Shown piece after piece: positions 18,527 through 27,116 of a stretch of DNA of 64,000 bases. Each line of letters begins with the position of its first letter. The first letter of the stretch is position 1. A program made the position numbers and the translations under genes. The DNA is from Cypionkella sp. (GTDB lineage: Bacteria > Pseudomonadota > Alphaproteobacteria > Rhodobacterales > Rhodobacteraceae). The notes beneath the pieces were generated by a model, which did not search any database, had not been told where the DNA came from, and was given only the letters and a program-made list of their open reading frames with translations. Location of the stretch: the NCBI RefSeq assembly GCF_030652235.1, contig NZ_JAUSBA010000034.1, forward strand, positions 248,001 through 312,000, read 5' to 3'.

Positions 18527-19564
18527 ATGCGCGCCGCCATCATCCGCGACTATAACGCCGACCTCTCCCTTGAAACCGTCCCTGATCCTGTTTGTGAAGC
18601 TGATGGTGTGGTGCTGAAAGTGCTCTCCTGTGGCATCTGTCGGTCTGACTGGCACGGCTGGATCGGCGAGCATCCAAAAGTGAAACCCGGCGCGATCCCC
18701 GGCCACGAATACTGCGGCGAAGTGGTGGAATCTGGCCCGCTTTCCAAGTGGCGGGCCGGCGACCGCGTGATCGCCCCCTTCATCCTGTCCTGCGGTGCTT
18801 GCCCAGAGTGCCAATCCGGCCAGACCACAATCTGCAAGAACCAACGTGTGCCCGGTTTTGGTGAGCCCGGCGCCTATGCCGAATATGTCAGCGCCCCGCA
18901 CGCCCACAACCTTGCCCGCCTGCCAGAAAGCCTGACGCCCGCCTTGGCCGCAGGTCTGGGCTGCCGGGTGACGACCGCCTGGCACGCCCTGACGGGCCGT
19001 GCCGCTGTTCAGGCGGGGGAGTGGTTGGCCGTGCACGGCACCGGTGGGATCGGCCTGTCGGTGCTGCTGATCGGCAAAGCTTTGGGCGCGCGGGTGATCG
19101 TGGTCGATGTCGTGCCGGAACGGTTGGAACACGCGCTGTCTTTGGGGGCCGAAGCCGCGATTGATGCCCGCGCAGGTGACGCGGCGGCGCAGATTGTCGA
19201 GCTGACCCAAGGCGGCGCGCATGTCAGTGTCGAGGCGTTGGGGATCGAAGCCACCACCAACGGCTCGATCGAATGTCTGCGCCCGCTGGGGCGGCACGTT
19301 CAGGTAGGGCTACCGACCGGCCACACCGCGCGGATGCAGATCAATATGAACGCGGTCTATATGAAGCAACTGGCACTTTATGGCACCCGTGGGATGCCAA
19401 GCTGGCGCTATCCGTCCTTGTTGTCGATGATCGAGCTGGGCCGGATCGACGTGCGCCCGATTGTAGCGCGGCGGGTGGCTTTGTCGCAGGCGAGCGCCGA
19501 GTTGCGGATGTTCAACGCGCCGATGCCGCCCGGTGTGGCGGTGATCACCGACTTTGCTGGGTAG
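18527..19564 (+). CDS. Zinc-dependent medium-chain alcohol dehydrogenase
   Basis: A 345-residue MDR-family dehydrogenase. The catalytic zinc site has C35 or C38 in SCGICRSDWHGW and GHE at 59-61; the structural zinc cysteines are C89, C92, C95 and C103. The NAD(P) fold reads GTGGIGLSVLLIGKALGARVIVVDV. The substrate cannot be named from sequence. It is inserted between purS and purQ, has its own palindromic upstream site and is followed by a double-hairpin repeat, so it is probably an independent transcription unit. Confidence 0.92.
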   Translation: MRAAIIRDYNADLSLETVPDPVCEADGVVLKVLSCGICRSDWHGWIGEHPKVKPGAIPGHEYCGEVVESGPLSKWRAGDRVIAPFILSCGACPECQSGQTTICKNQRVPGFGEPGAYAEYVSAPHAHNLARLPESLTPALAAGLGCRVTTAWHALTGRAAVQAGEWLAVHGTGGIGLSVLLIGKALGARVIVVDVVPERLEHALSLGAEAAIDARAGDAAAQIVELTQGGAHVSVEALGIEATTNGSIECLRPLGRHVQVGLPTGHTARMQINMNAVYMKQLALYGTRGMPSWRYPSLLSMIELGRIDVRPIVARRVALSQASAELRMFNAPMPPGVAVITDFAG

Positions 19565-19565
19565 G

Positions 19566-19609
19566 CGATTTTCGCGCGAAAATCGTGCACGGAATTCGCG
19601 CGAATTCCG
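19566..19609 (+). repeat. Double-hairpin intergenic repeat, copy 3 (perfect form)
   Basis: Two perfect 20-bp palindromes: CGATTTTCGCGCGAAAATCG at 19566-19585 and a second, CGGAATT...AATTCCG with a GCGC centre, at 19590-19609. They are separated by TGCA and start two bases after the dehydrogenase stop. This is the most symmetrical copy in the window. Confidence 0.88.
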
Positions 19610-19693
19610 CCCTGTGCTGCGGGTGTTTTGGGCTGGATGCGGCGCGCTGATTGCGGTATCCGCAGGCTATCCCAAACTTTCGGAGTGCTGCCC

Positions 19694-20362
19694 ATGAAAG
19701 CCGCCGTCGTCACTTTTCCTGGATCAAACTGCGACCGTGATCTTGCTGTGGCGTTTGAGCGCGCCGGGTTTGAGGTCTCGCGGGTCTGGCACAAGGACAC
19801 GGCGCTGCCTGCGGGCACTGATGTGGTTGGGGTTCCGGGTGGCTTTTCCTTTGGTGACTACCTGCGTTGTGGGGCGATTGCGGCGCATTCGCCGATTGCG
19901 GCAGCCATTCGCAGCCATGCAGACCGCGGCGGCTATGTGCTGGGGATTTGCAACGGCTTTCAGGTGCTGACCGAGATGCAACTGCTGCCGGGGGCATTGA
20001 TGCGCAATGCGGGCTTGAAATTCATCTGCAAAACCATTGGTTTGCAAGTTGTCAGCACGGACAGCGCTTTCACCAGTGCTTACGCCAAAGGCCAGCAGAT
20101 CGCGGTGCCGGTGGCGCATCACGATGGCAATTACACCATTGATGCCGATGGTCTGGCCGCTTTGCGTGCCGAAGATCGCATCGCTTTTACCTACACCCAA
20201 AACCCCAACGGTGCTGCGGCTGACATCGCAGGCGTGCTCTCGGCCAACCGCCGCGTGCTGGGGATGATGCCGCACCCGGAGCGGGTGGTGGATGCCCGCA
20301 CAGGTGGCACCGATGGTGCTGCGCTGTTTGCCAGCCTGATGGGCGGGATGGCGCTGGCCTGA
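19694..20362 (+). CDS. purQ: Phosphoribosylformylglycinamidine synthase subunit PurQ
   Basis: The glutaminase subunit of FGAM synthase. It has 222 residues and is a class I glutamine amidotransferase with nucleophile C86 in [10 protein letters not shown] and the His/Glu pair in MMPHPERV. The start [16 protein letters not shown] at 19694 follows GGAG. Its frame runs upstream to 19628 without conserved sequence. It is followed by a GGCC-rich hairpin (20356-20381) before dctB. Confidence 0.96.
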   Translation: MKAAVVTFPGSNCDRDLAVAFERAGFEVSRVWHKDTALPAGTDVVGVPGGFSFGDYLRCGAIAAHSPIAAAIRSHADRGGYVLGICNGFQVLTEMQLLPGALMRNAGLKFICKTIGLQVVSTDSAFTSAYAKGQQIAVPVAHHDGNYTIDADGLAALRAEDRIAFTYTQNPNGAAADIAGVLSANRRVLGMMPHPERVVDARTGGTDGAALFASLMGGMALA

Positions 20363-20408
20363 GCCTCTTCGGCTTGAGGCCGGGCTTGGGCAGGCCTAAA
20401 CTTAACTG

Positions 20409-22172
20409 ATGCAAAGCCGCAGCCGATCCAAACGTATTTCAGATGCAGCGCCGGGGAAATCCTGGCGGATCAGGCTGGCCGCCACCCTATTGATCTTGCT
20501 GGCAATCGGCGTTGTGCTGATCACCAACCGCTGGCTGTCAGAACGCTTTACTGAGACCACCCGCAACCGGGCCGAGCTGCGCTTGGCACTCTATTCGGGC
20601 AATATGCTGTCTGAAGTGCAGCGCACGGCCGTCGTCCCGCTGCTGCTGGCCGATGATCCGGCGATTCGCGACTCGTTGAAGAAGAATTCATTTTCCCGCA
20701 CCACCTTGCGGCTGATCGAGGTGCAAAAAGAAATCGGCGTCGCGTCAATCCTGCTTTTGGACAAAGACGGCTGGACGGTGGGGGCGACCAATCGCAACCT
20801 GCTGGGCACCTCGCACCGCAATGACGGCTATTTTGTTGACGCCAAGCGCACCAAAGACACGGTGTTCTCGGTCACGCCGCAGCCCGGCGGTGCTTATGAT
20901 TTCACCTATTCGCGGGTGGTTGAGGCGGATGGTCAGGTGCAGGGCGTGATCGTGGTCGGCGTCGATATGATGAAGCACGAGCGCGCTTGGGCGGGGTTGC
21001 AGGATGCGGTTTTGGTGGCCAATTCGGAAGCCACCGTGATCCTTGCAACCGAGCCGTCTTGGCGCAGCAAGCCCGTGGCCGAGGCGCTATCGCCGACCGA
21101 CAGCCCCTCGGCCTTGGATCGCGCCCTGAAGGGGGCGGCGGATTGGGCGCAGAACCCGCCAGATGCCTATGTCTCGGGCGAAGCGGTGTTGCGCACCGAG
21201 GCGCGGGTGCCGTTTCAGGGTTGGAAGATGGTGACCTTCACCGCTTACGATTCTGTGCGCGAGCGGGTGAACGGCGTGATTGCGTTGGAAATCATGGGTT
21301 TCGCGATTTTCACCGCTTTGACGTTTTATCTGCTGTCGCGCCGGGCTTGGTCGCAATCGGTGTCGTTCCAGCGCGAATCGGCGGAACTGCGGTTGCTGAA
21401 CGCGCGCCTGTCGCGCGAGATTGCCGAGCGGGAAAAGGTGCAGAAAACGCTGGAAGTGGCGGAACTGACGCTGGCGCAATCTTCAAAGCTTGCGGCTTTG
21501 GGTGAGATGTCGGCGGCGGTCAGCCATGAGTTGAACCAGCCTTTGGCCGCGATGAAAACTTATCTCGCGGGCGCGCGGTTGTTGTTGCAGCGCAAGCGAC
21601 CGGATGAAGCGCTCTCATCCTTCCAGCGCATTGACGATCTGATCGACCGTATGAGTGCCATCACCCGCCAGTTGAAATCTTACGCGCGCAAGGGCGGTGA
21701 GGCGTTTGAGCCTGTCGATCTGCGCGCTTGTCTTTCGTCAGCTCTGGCGATGATGGAACCACAGTTGAAACAGCGCGTTGTCAAGATAACCCGCACGGTG
21801 CCGCGTCAACCGGTGATGGTTCTGGCGGATCGTTTGCGACTTGAGCAGGTGATCATCAATTTACTGCGAAATGCGCTGGATGCGACCAAAGACATGGCTG
21901 ATCCGCAGATCGACCTCTTGTTGACGGTGGGGGAGGGCGCCACTTTAGGTGTGCGCGACAACGGCATTGGTATCGGCGATATCGGCTCGATCTTTGAGCC
22001 ATTCTACACGACGAAAAAGCCGGGTGAGGGCGTGGGCCTTGGTCTGGCGATCTCTTCGGGCATTGTCACCGATTTGGGTGGCCGTTTGACGGCGCATAAC
22101 GCCGAAAACGGTGGTGCGGTGTTCGAGGTGCAACTGCCCCTGTTGGGCAAAGAAGCAAAAGCAGCGGAATGA
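20409..22172 (+). CDS. DctB-type sensor histidine kinase
   Basis: A 587-residue membrane kinase. TM1 is near residues 21-40 and TM2 near 288-310, enclosing a periplasmic dCache-like sensor of about 245 residues (motifs LLLDKDGWTVGATNRN and YFVDAKRTKD). A coiled linker leads to the dimerisation domain with H373 in SHELNQPLA. ATP-binding boxes are NLLRNALDA, VRDNGIGIGDIG and IFEPFYTTKKPGEGVGLGL. It resembles the C4-dicarboxylate sensor DctB, but no dctPQM transporter is nearby, so the ligand is open. The partner regulator follows 7 bp downstream. Confidence 0.88.
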   Translation: MQSRSRSKRISDAAPGKSWRIRLAATLLILLAIGVVLITNRWLSERFTETTRNRAELRLALYSGNMLSEVQRTAVVPLLLADDPAIRDSLKKNSFSRTTLRLIEVQKEIGVASILLLDKDGWTVGATNRNLLGTSHRNDGYFVDAKRTKDTVFSVTPQPGGAYDFTYSRVVEADGQVQGVIVVGVDMMKHERAWAGLQDAVLVANSEATVILATEPSWRSKPVAEALSPTDSPSALDRALKGAADWAQNPPDAYVSGEAVLRTEARVPFQGWKMVTFTAYDSVRERVNGVIALEIMGFAIFTALTFYLLSRRAWSQSVSFQRESAELRLLNARLSREIAEREKVQKTLEVAELTLAQSSKLAALGEMSAAVSHELNQPLAAMKTYLAGARLLLQRKRPDEALSSFQRIDDLIDRMSAITRQLKSYARKGGEAFEPVDLRACLSSALAMMEPQLKQRVVKITRTVPRQPVMVLADRLRLEQVIINLLRNALDATKDMADPQIDLLLTVGEGATLGVRDNGIGIGDIGSIFEPFYTTKKPGEGVGLGLAISSGIVTDLGGRLTAHNAENGGAVFEVQLPLLGKEAKAAE

Positions 22173-22179
22173 GGACGGC

Positions 22180-23508
22180 ATGGCACGGGCGATGAAAGTG
22201 GCGATTGTGGACGACGAGGCGGATATGCGTGCCTCGATCAGCCAGTGGCTGGCCCTGTCGGGGTTTGACACCGAAACCTATGCCAGCGCGGAAGAGGCGT
22301 TGAAGGCTTTGGGGCCGGAATGGCCGGGGGTTGTGGTCTCGGACATCAAGATGCCGGGCATGGATGGCATGGCGTTTTTGAAGCGGCTGATGGGGATGGA
22401 TTCCGGCCTTCCGGTGATCTTGATCACCGGGCATGGCGATGTGCCGATGGCGGTCGAGGCGATGCGGGTTGGGGCCTATGATTTCCTCGAAAAGCCGTTC
22501 AACCCGGACCGGATGACCGAGCTTGCCAAGCGCGCTACGATGGCGCGGCGGCAGACGCTTGATAACCGGGCCTTGCGACGCGAATTGTCGGATGGCTCGA
22601 TCCTGATGAAGAAGCTGGTCGGTGCCAGCCCCGCGATGGAGCGGCTGCGCGAGGATATTCTTGATCTGGGGCAAGCCGACAGCCATGTGCTGATTGATGG
22701 AGAGACGGGCACGGGCAAGACCTTGGTGGCGCATGCGTTGCACGCCGTTGGCCCGCGTGGATCGAAGAAGTTCGTCACGGTGTCCTGTGCGGCGTGGAGC
22801 GAGGATCAGCTGGCGGCCAAGCTGTTCGGGCCTTCGGATGATGGCAACCTGCCTTTGGTGGAAGAAGCCCGCGGTGGCACGTTGTGTCTTGAGGATATCG
22901 AGGCGCTAAGCCATCCGCTGCAATCGCGCCTGCTGACGCTGATCAACGAGCAGGGCACGCCACCAGAAACCCGGATCATCGCGATCTGCAACGAACACGC
23001 GCCGGATAAGACGCTGGAAGACGTGCTGCGCTCGGATCTGTTCTATCGCTTGGGTGCGATGACGATCATCTGCCCGCCGCTGCGGGCGCGGGGCGAGGAT
23101 ATTCTGACGCTGTTCACCCGGTCCTCGGAACAGTTTGCCGAGGAATATGGCTGTGAAGCGCCGCAGGTGACGGCGCAGGAAGCAGCACAACTGCTGCAGG
23201 CGCCATGGCCGGGCAATGTGCGGCAGTTGGTCAATATCGCCGAACGCGCCGTGTTGCAGAACAGGCGGGGCTCGGGTTCGATCGCCTCGCTGCTGATGGC
23301 GGATAACGAGGCTTCGGGGCCGGCACTGACCACCGAAGGCAAGCCGCTGAAGGACTATGTCGAGGCGTTTGAACGGATGCTGATCGACAACACCATGCGG
23401 CGGCATAAGGGGTCGATCACGGGTGTGATGGATGAGTTGTGCCTGCCGCGCCGGACGCTGAACGAGAAGATGGCGAAGTACGGCTTGCAGCGGCAGGATT
23501 ATGTGTAG
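22180..23508 (+). CDS. DctD/NtrC-type response regulator lacking the GAFTGA motif
   Basis: A 442-residue regulator with a receiver (D11-D12 acidic pair, phospho-acceptor D55 in VVSDIKMPG), an AAA+ domain with Walker A GETGTGKT at 174-181 and Walker B GGTLCLEDIE at 232-241, and a C-terminal Fis-type helix-turn-helix (KGSITGVMDELCLPRRTLNEK). The sigma-54 contact loop, normally GAFTGA after ELFG, is replaced by a shorter GPSDDGNLPLVEE (217-229). It may therefore not activate sigma-54 polymerase. The start ATG 22180 follows GAGG just after the kinase stop. A repeat begins inside the last codons. Confidence 0.88.
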   Translation: MARAMKVAIVDDEADMRASISQWLALSGFDTETYASAEEALKALGPEWPGVVVSDIKMPGMDGMAFLKRLMGMDSGLPVILITGHGDVPMAVEAMRVGAYDFLEKPFNPDRMTELAKRATMARRQTLDNRALRRELSDGSILMKKLVGASPAMERLREDILDLGQADSHVLIDGETGTGKTLVAHALHAVGPRGSKKFVTVSCAAWSEDQLAAKLFGPSDDGNLPLVEEARGGTLCLEDIEALSHPLQSRLLTLINEQGTPPETRIIAICNEHAPDKTLEDVLRSDLFYRLGAMTIICPPLRARGEDILTLFTRSSEQFAEEYGCEAPQVTAQEAAQLLQAPWPGNVRQLVNIAERAVLQNRRGSGSIASLLMADNEASGPALTTEGKPLKDYVEAFERMLIDNTMRRHKGSITGVMDELCLPRRTLNEKMAKYGLQRQDYV

Positions 23509-23562
23509 GGTGGGTTTTTAGCCCACCATGCGCGGGGGCGGTGGGGTGGAACCCCACCCTAC
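23505..23562 (+). repeat. REP-like nested hairpin at the end of the regulator gene
   Basis: An outer stem GTAGGGTGGG (23505-23514) pairs with CCCACCCTAC (23553-23562). Inside, GGTGGG/CCCACC and GGTGGGG/CCCCACC can form two alternative hairpins. The regulator stop codon TAG (23506-23508) lies inside the left arm. It resembles widespread GTAGGGTGGG-type palindromic repeats. Confidence 0.75.
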
Positions 23563-23963
23563 GCCTTGCTGACGCAAATCACCCATTGTCATCGCGGCCC
23601 GTTTCCCGTTAGGGTTACAGTCAGGTGGCAATCTGTCGCCAAAGAATTCTCTGCCCTGTTGATCTGGCGCGCTTATCGCGCCGAAAACCGGGGTGGTCGG
23701 ATCGGCTGCAAGGCCGGATTATTGCCCGCAAGTGACTGATAACACAGGATCGAACCGGGCTTTTTTAGGTGGGTGGCGCAAGCTGCCCAAACGTGAACCG
23801 CGATGATGTGCGCGACATTGGCAATTCAAGGCGAGGGGTGCCCACCGGGCACAGCCCGCCTGTTTGCGTTGCGCGCAGCCGCCCGAACAAGCCGCCTCTT
23901 TATGTCAAACACCCGCTTTGGTAGCCCAAGCGGGTTTTCGCATGACAGGCGCAATGGATTGAT
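23563..23963 (+). promoter_or_regulatory. Long leader region upstream of RNase E
   Basis: Four hundred bases with no credible gene. It contains CGAACCGGGCTTTTTT near 23753-23768. A hairpin at 23911-23935 (ACCCGCTT, 9-base loop, AAGCGGGT, then TTTCG) lies 29 bp before the rne start. A structured leader fits the known autoregulation of rne mRNA in enterics, but whether that holds here is inference. No ribosome-binding site was obvious before 23964. Confidence 0.45.
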
Positions 23964-26705
23964 ATGTCAAAGAAAATGCTTATCGACGCCACCCATGCCG
24001 AGGAAACTCGGGTTGTTGTGGTCGATGGAAACAAGGTCGAAGAATTCGATTTTGAAACCGTAAACAAGCGTCAGCTTGCCGGAAATATCTACCTTGCAAA
24101 GGTCACGCGAGTAGAGCCTTCGCTGCAAGCTGCATTTGTCGAATATGGCGGCAACCGTCACGGCTTCTTGGCTTTTGCCGAAATTCACCCGGATTATTAT
24201 CAAATCCCGGTGGCTGATCGCAAAGCCTTGCTGGACGAAGAACGCGCCTTCAACCGCGCGCAGGATGAAGAAGACAACCGCCGCTCACGCCCGCGTCCCA
24301 AACCGCAACAACAACAGCGCCCGCGCGCTGAGTCTGTTGACGGCGATGCCGTACAGTCGTCGGCGATGAGCAGCATGGATGTGGTGGATCTTGGCGAAGA
24401 AACTGGTGCTGATGCGCTGGTGCAATCGGTGCCCGCTGATGTGGTTGAACAGCCGCATCACGACCATGACCATCACGACCACAGCCATACGCATCACGTG
24501 GCCTCTGTGGATGCCGAAGAAGCCGAACCGGTTTACCGCTCGATCGACCACGCCTCGGACACCGATGATGAGATCGAATCCATCGCAGACGAAGATGTGT
24601 CGGAAGAAATCTCGGCTCCGCGCAAGCCGCGTGCGCGCCGCTATAAAATTCAGGAAGTGATCAAGGTTCGCCAGATCATGCTGGTGCAGGTGGTCAAGGA
24701 AGAACGCGGCAACAAGGGGGCTGCCCTCACCACCTACCTCAGCCTCGCTGGCCGCTACTGCGTGCTGATGCCGAACACCGCGCGCGGCGGCGGGATTTCC
24801 CGCAAGATCACCCAAGCCGCAGACCGCAAAAAGCTGAAAGAGATCGCGACCGAGATTGAAGTGCCGGAAGGTGCCGGCCTGATCATTCGGACGGCAGGTG
24901 CCAAGCGCACCAAGCCCGAGATCAAGCGCGATTACGAATACCTGATGCGGTTGTGGGAACAGATCCGCGAATTGACCCTGAAGTCGATCGCGCCCGCCGC
25001 GATCTACGAGGAAGGCAATCTGATCAAACGCACGATCCGCGATCTGTATAGCCGCGAGATTGATGAGATTCTGGTTGAAGGCGAGGCGGGTTACCGCACC
25101 GCGAAAGACTTCATGCGGATGATCATGCCAAGCCACGCCAAATCGGTGGTGCGCTATGATGATCCCACCCCGCTGTTTGCGAAATATCAGGTCGAAAGCT
25201 ATCTCGGCGGCATGTTCAACCCGACCGTGCAGCTGAAATCCGGCGGCTACATCGTGATCGGTATCACCGAAGCGCTGGTGGCGGTTGACGTGAACTCGGG
25301 TCGTGCCACCAAAGAAGGGTCCATCGAGGACACCGCTTTGAAGACCAACCTTGAGGCTGCCGAAGAAGTGGCACGCCAGTTGCGTTTGCGCGATTTGGCC
25401 GGCCTGATCGTGATCGACTTCATCGACATGGAAGAGCGTCGCAACAACGCCGCCGTCGAGAAGAAGCTGAAAGATAAGCTGAAAACTGACCGCGCGCGGA
25501 TTCAGGTTGGGCGGATTTCTGGCTTTGGCCTGATGGAAATGTCGCGTCAGCGGCTGCGGCCGGGGATGCTGGAATCGACCACACAGCCTTGCTCGCATTG
25601 CCACGGCACTGGGTTGATCCGTTCGGATGACAGCCTTGGTTTGCAAGTGTTGCGCGCGCTGGAAGAAGAAGGCACGCGGAAACGCAGCAAAGAAGTGCTG
25701 CTGCGCGCCCCGATTGGGATTGTGAACTTTCTGATCAACGGCAAGCGCGAGCATATCGCGCTGATCGAGGCGCGCTACGGCATGTCGGTGCGGATTGAAT
25801 GTGATCCGGCGATGATCACTCCGGATTTCTCGATTGAGAAGTTCAAGACCGCGACACGCGTGGTGCCGGAAATCTCGTCAGTGATCTCGGGCAATGCCTC
25901 GCTGATGGGCGCGCCGGTGGCGGAAGAAGACGACGAAGATATCATCGACGATGTGGATGATGTCGAAGAAGCGGAAGTGGTGGAATCGACCGCCGTTGCG
26001 GCGGCAGCGACCGCACCTGCTGCGGCGAATGGTGATGGCGGCACGGGCAAGAAACGCCGCCGTCGGCGTCGTCGCAAGAAGCCCGGTCAGCCGGGTGAGG
26101 CTATCGCTGGCGCGGACGCTGAAGCCGACGACGGCGATGATGATGGCGACGACGAGGCGGGTGATGATGCGCCTGAGGTCGTAAGCGCAGTGGCTGCAAC
26201 AGAGGCTCCGGTCGAAGTCGCCGTGAAAAAGCCAACCCGCACCCGCGCGCCACGTGGCAGCAAATCGGCGGTGGCATTGGCTGCGGCTGAAGCGCCTGCA
26301 GCCGAGGTGGTGAAGCCCGCCAGCAGCCGCTCGCGCAGCCGGACTGTAAAGGTGGAACCTGTGGCGGACGTCGCGGTCGAAGTTGTGGTCGTGGAAGCCC
26401 CGGTTGTGGCGGAAGAAAAGCCGAAAGCCACGCGGAGCCGCACGAGCCGTGCCAAGCCGAAAGCCGAAGTGGTGGTTGAAGCTGTTGCGTTGGAAGCGCC
26501 AACTTCGGTCGCGGTTATGGCTGTCGCAGAAACCGCTCAGGTGCCAAGCGCGCCGGTTCTGCAAGCCGATCCGGGTTTGGTTGAGGCGGCGCGGGTGGCC
26601 AGCCTGCACGTCGATCCCGGCCTCGCCGACGCTGCGGTTGAACCCGCCGAAGACGATGGTCCCGCCAAGCCGAAAAAGCGCGGCTGGTGGTCTTTGGGTC
26701 GCTAA
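23964..26705 (+). CDS. rne: Ribonuclease E (Rne/Rng family)
   Basis: The degradosome endonuclease, 913 residues. The S1 domain (GNIYLAKVTRVEPSLQAAFV ... GFLAF) is split by an insert from about residue 95 to 225. The insert is acidic and contains a histidine cluster at 165-178 (HHDHDHHDHSHTHH). The catalytic DNase I-like part has AVDVNSGRATKEGSIEDTA and VIDFIDM. The zinc-link is CSHCHGTG. From residue about 665 the tail is low-complexity, with a basic KKRRRRRRRKKPG patch and long Ala/Val/Glu repeats that would scaffold partners. An intrinsic terminator follows. Confidence 0.96.
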   Translation: MSKKMLIDATHAEETRVVVVDGNKVEEFDFETVNKRQLAGNIYLAKVTRVEPSLQAAFVEYGGNRHGFLAFAEIHPDYYQIPVADRKALLDEERAFNRAQDEEDNRRSRPRPKPQQQQRPRAESVDGDAVQSSAMSSMDVVDLGEETGADALVQSVPADVVEQPHHDHDHHDHSHTHHVASVDAEEAEPVYRSIDHASDTDDEIESIADEDVSEEISAPRKPRARRYKIQEVIKVRQIMLVQVVKEERGNKGAALTTYLSLAGRYCVLMPNTARGGGISRKITQAADRKKLKEIATEIEVPEGAGLIIRTAGAKRTKPEIKRDYEYLMRLWEQIRELTLKSIAPAAIYEEGNLIKRTIRDLYSREIDEILVEGEAGYRTAKDFMRMIMPSHAKSVVRYDDPTPLFAKYQVESYLGGMFNPTVQLKSGGYIVIGITEALVAVDVNSGRATKEGSIEDTALKTNLEAAEEVARQLRLRDLAGLIVIDFIDMEERRNNAAVEKKLKDKLKTDRARIQVGRISGFGLMEMSRQRLRPGMLESTTQPCSHCHGTGLIRSDDSLGLQVLRALEEEGTRKRSKEVLLRAPIGIVNFLINGKREHIALIEARYGMSVRIECDPAMITPDFSIEKFKTATRVVPEISSVISGNASLMGAPVAEEDDEDIIDDVDDVEEAEVVESTAVAAAATAPAAANGDGGTGKKRRRRRRRKKPGQPGEAIAGADAEADDGDDDGDDEAGDDAPEVVSAVAATEAPVEVAVKKPTRTRAPRGSKSAVALAAAEAPAAEVVKPASSRSRSRTVKVEPVADVAVEVVVVEAPVVAEEKPKATRSRTSRAKPKAEVVVEAVALEAPTSVAVMAVAETAQVPSAPVLQADPGLVEAARVASLHVDPGLADAAVEPAEDDGPAKPKKRGWWSLGR

Positions 26706-26723
26706 AGTCTAGAATTTTATGGA

Positions 26724-26750
26724 GGGCGGTGGGGAAACCCGCCGCCCTTT
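26724..26750 (+). terminator. Intrinsic terminator of rne
   Basis: A 10-bp stem GGGCGGTGGG/CCCGCCGCCC with a GAAA tetraloop, followed by TTT, starts 18 bp after the rne stop. Confidence 0.85.
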
Positions 26751-26752
26751 CT

Positions 26753-26980
26753 CTATCCGCGCCGGATCAGATAGGCGCTACCGCCGTCCACTTCGCTGGC
26801 CCCTAGATAATCATGACCCGCCTCTGCGCTGAAATGCGGCAGATCAATCGCCGCCATCTTGTCACTGGCCAGCACCCGCAAAATCTGTCCCGCAGCCATG
26901 CCAATCAACCGCTTGCGCGCGCGCAACACGGGCAAGGGGCACAGCAGCCCCAGGCAATCCAACTCCACATCCCAATCCAT
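26753..26980 (-). CDS. TusA-family sulfurtransferase-like protein
   Basis: A 75-residue protein with the TusA/SirA signature around DCLGLLCPLPVLRARK, including the CPLP motif whose Cys carries persulfide sulfur in TusA. The start MDWDVELDC at 26980 is the conserved N-terminus; the frame runs further upstream to 27184, where it overlaps the divergent ccdA gene and has no family sequence. It could serve tRNA thiolation, cofactor synthesis or sulfur delivery; the sequence does not decide. It converges with rne. Confidence 0.85.
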   Translation of the reverse strand: MDWDVELDCLGLLCPLPVLRARKRLIGMAAGQILRVLASDKMAAIDLPHFSAEAGHDYLGASEVDGGSAYLIRRG

Positions 26981-27116
26981 ACCAAGCCCTTCTTCTGCGC
27001 CCCAATATCCTTGCCGGAGGCCGCGACACCAGCCCAAAATGCCGCACGCAGACGTGACGCACCCGCGCGTGACCTTTGCCGCCAACTGCGCTAAACCCTT
27101 TCGAAACGGAGTTTCC

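Noticed and set aside
23803-24063. An 86-codon plus-strand frame overlapping the rne start
   Set aside because: It lies in the rne leader and overlaps the conserved RNase E N-terminus in another frame; no family signal.
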